Positions 13,563 through 13,738 of a stretch of DNA of 13,738 nt are shown here, piece after piece (the first letter of the stretch is position 1; each line of letters starts with the position of its first letter). A program made the translations under genes and the position numbers. The notes under the pieces are model-generated. The model had not been told where the DNA came from. It saw nothing but the letters and a program-made list of their open reading frames with translations, and searched no databases. Origin of the DNA: JAPUDQ01 sp964462335 (GTDB taxonomy: Bacteria; Patescibacteriota; Saccharimonadia; Saccharimonadales; Saccharimonadaceae); the NCBI GenBank assembly GCA_964462335.1, contig CAYWYG010000023.1, positions 1 through 13,738 on the forward strand. The letters are read 5' to 3'.

Positions 13563-13591
13563 ATTATAGCACAGAATAGATATCGTGTCAA
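13563..13591 (-). promoter_or_regulatory. Consensus sigma-70 promoter of the structured RNA
   Basis: Minus strand: TTGACA (13591-13586), exactly 17 bases, TATAAT (13568-13563), with TGC just before the -10. Both hexamers are perfect and the spacing is ideal. It is by far the strongest promoter in the window and predicts a start near 13556. Confidence 0.88.
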
Positions 13592-13628
13592 TAGTTTTAC
13601 GTCAAAATCTTGCTTCCTCTCATACTAC

Positions 13629-13671
13629 CTATACACTCTCACCCCTCTCTATTTCTTATGAGAGTGTATAG
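13629..13671. repeat. 13-bp perfect inverted repeat
   Basis: CTATACACTCTCA (13629-13641) and TGAGAGTGTATAG (13659-13671), with a 17-base loop. There is no T-tract on either side, so it is not an ordinary terminator. The right arm overlaps a TATAGT box just before a possible start codon at 13677, so an operator or a leader hairpin is plausible. Confidence 0.65.
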
Positions 13672-13676
13672 TGCAT

Positions 13677-13738
13677 ATGTCGCTCACCACAAAACGAAAG
13701 ATGATATTGGCTTTCTACAACCTAGTATTCATCGTCAT
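13677..13738 (+). CDS. Possible start of a gene, cut by the window edge
   Basis: ATG at 13677 opens a frame that remains open to the window end (MSLTTKRKMILAFYNLVFIV). A short basic stretch followed by a hydrophobic run suits the N-terminus of a membrane or exported protein. TATAGT (13667-13672) is only 4 bases before the ATG, shorter than the 6-base spacing seen elsewhere, and there is no clear ribosome-binding site. Only 20 codons are visible, so this is tentative. Confidence 0.35.
   Translation, partial: MSLTTKRKMILAFYNLVFIV

Noticed and set aside
1..13738. CRISPR array, tRNA, rRNA or insertion sequence
   Set aside because: No regularly spaced repeat array, no tRNA T-arm/cloverleaf or rRNA segment, and no transposase or terminal inverted repeat pair was seen on either strand.

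Overview
The window looks like a piece of a compact, mid-GC bacterial chromosome, probably from the Patescibacteria (CPR), with Candidatus Saccharibacteria (TM7) my best guess. This is inferred from the gene set (dnaG-rpoD, oligoribonuclease, CapA, a single glutamate dehydrogenase), very tight packing, tail-to-tail genes 3-4 bases apart, and a recurring promoter layout. In that layout a TATACT or TATAAT box sits exactly 6 bases (once 7) before the ATG, so the mRNA should be leaderless. No marker such as 16S rRNA is present, so the placement is not certain.

Left part (1-2900): on the minus strand lie the 5' portion of DNA polymerase I (cut by the window edge) and, upstream of it, two WhiB-type iron-sulfur regulator genes. 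One is a small stand-alone WhiB and the other is a helix-turn-helix protein with a C-terminal WhiB domain. A divergent P-loop kinase follows on the plus strand. Middle (2892-7330): a minus-strand dnaG-rpoD-diacylglycerol-kinase-like operon with an 11-base dnaG/rpoD overlap. The primase has lost all four expected zinc ligands in its N-terminal domain. A divergent single-pass membrane protein follows. Then (7335-9653) come YjbR/MmcQ-like, CapA-like and oligoribonuclease genes, all on minus.

From 9675 to 10636 the style changes. An unrecognised 192-residue gene has a full -35/-10 promoter and a Shine-Dalgarno. It is followed by a hairpin element that is split by a 100-N assembly gap, whose two sides carry the same 55 bases, and then a heptameric tandem repeat. 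Glutamate dehydrogenase and another single-pass membrane protein follow on minus.

The right end (12944-13676) has no credible protein gene. It carries a perfect TTGACA-N17-TATAAT promoter on minus, about 410 bases of closely nested inverted repeats closed by a terminal helix, and a strong intrinsic terminator. I interpret this as a large structured non-coding RNA of no family I can recognise. It is the most promising candidate for something undescribed. A 13-bp inverted repeat and the start of a possible plus-strand gene close the window.
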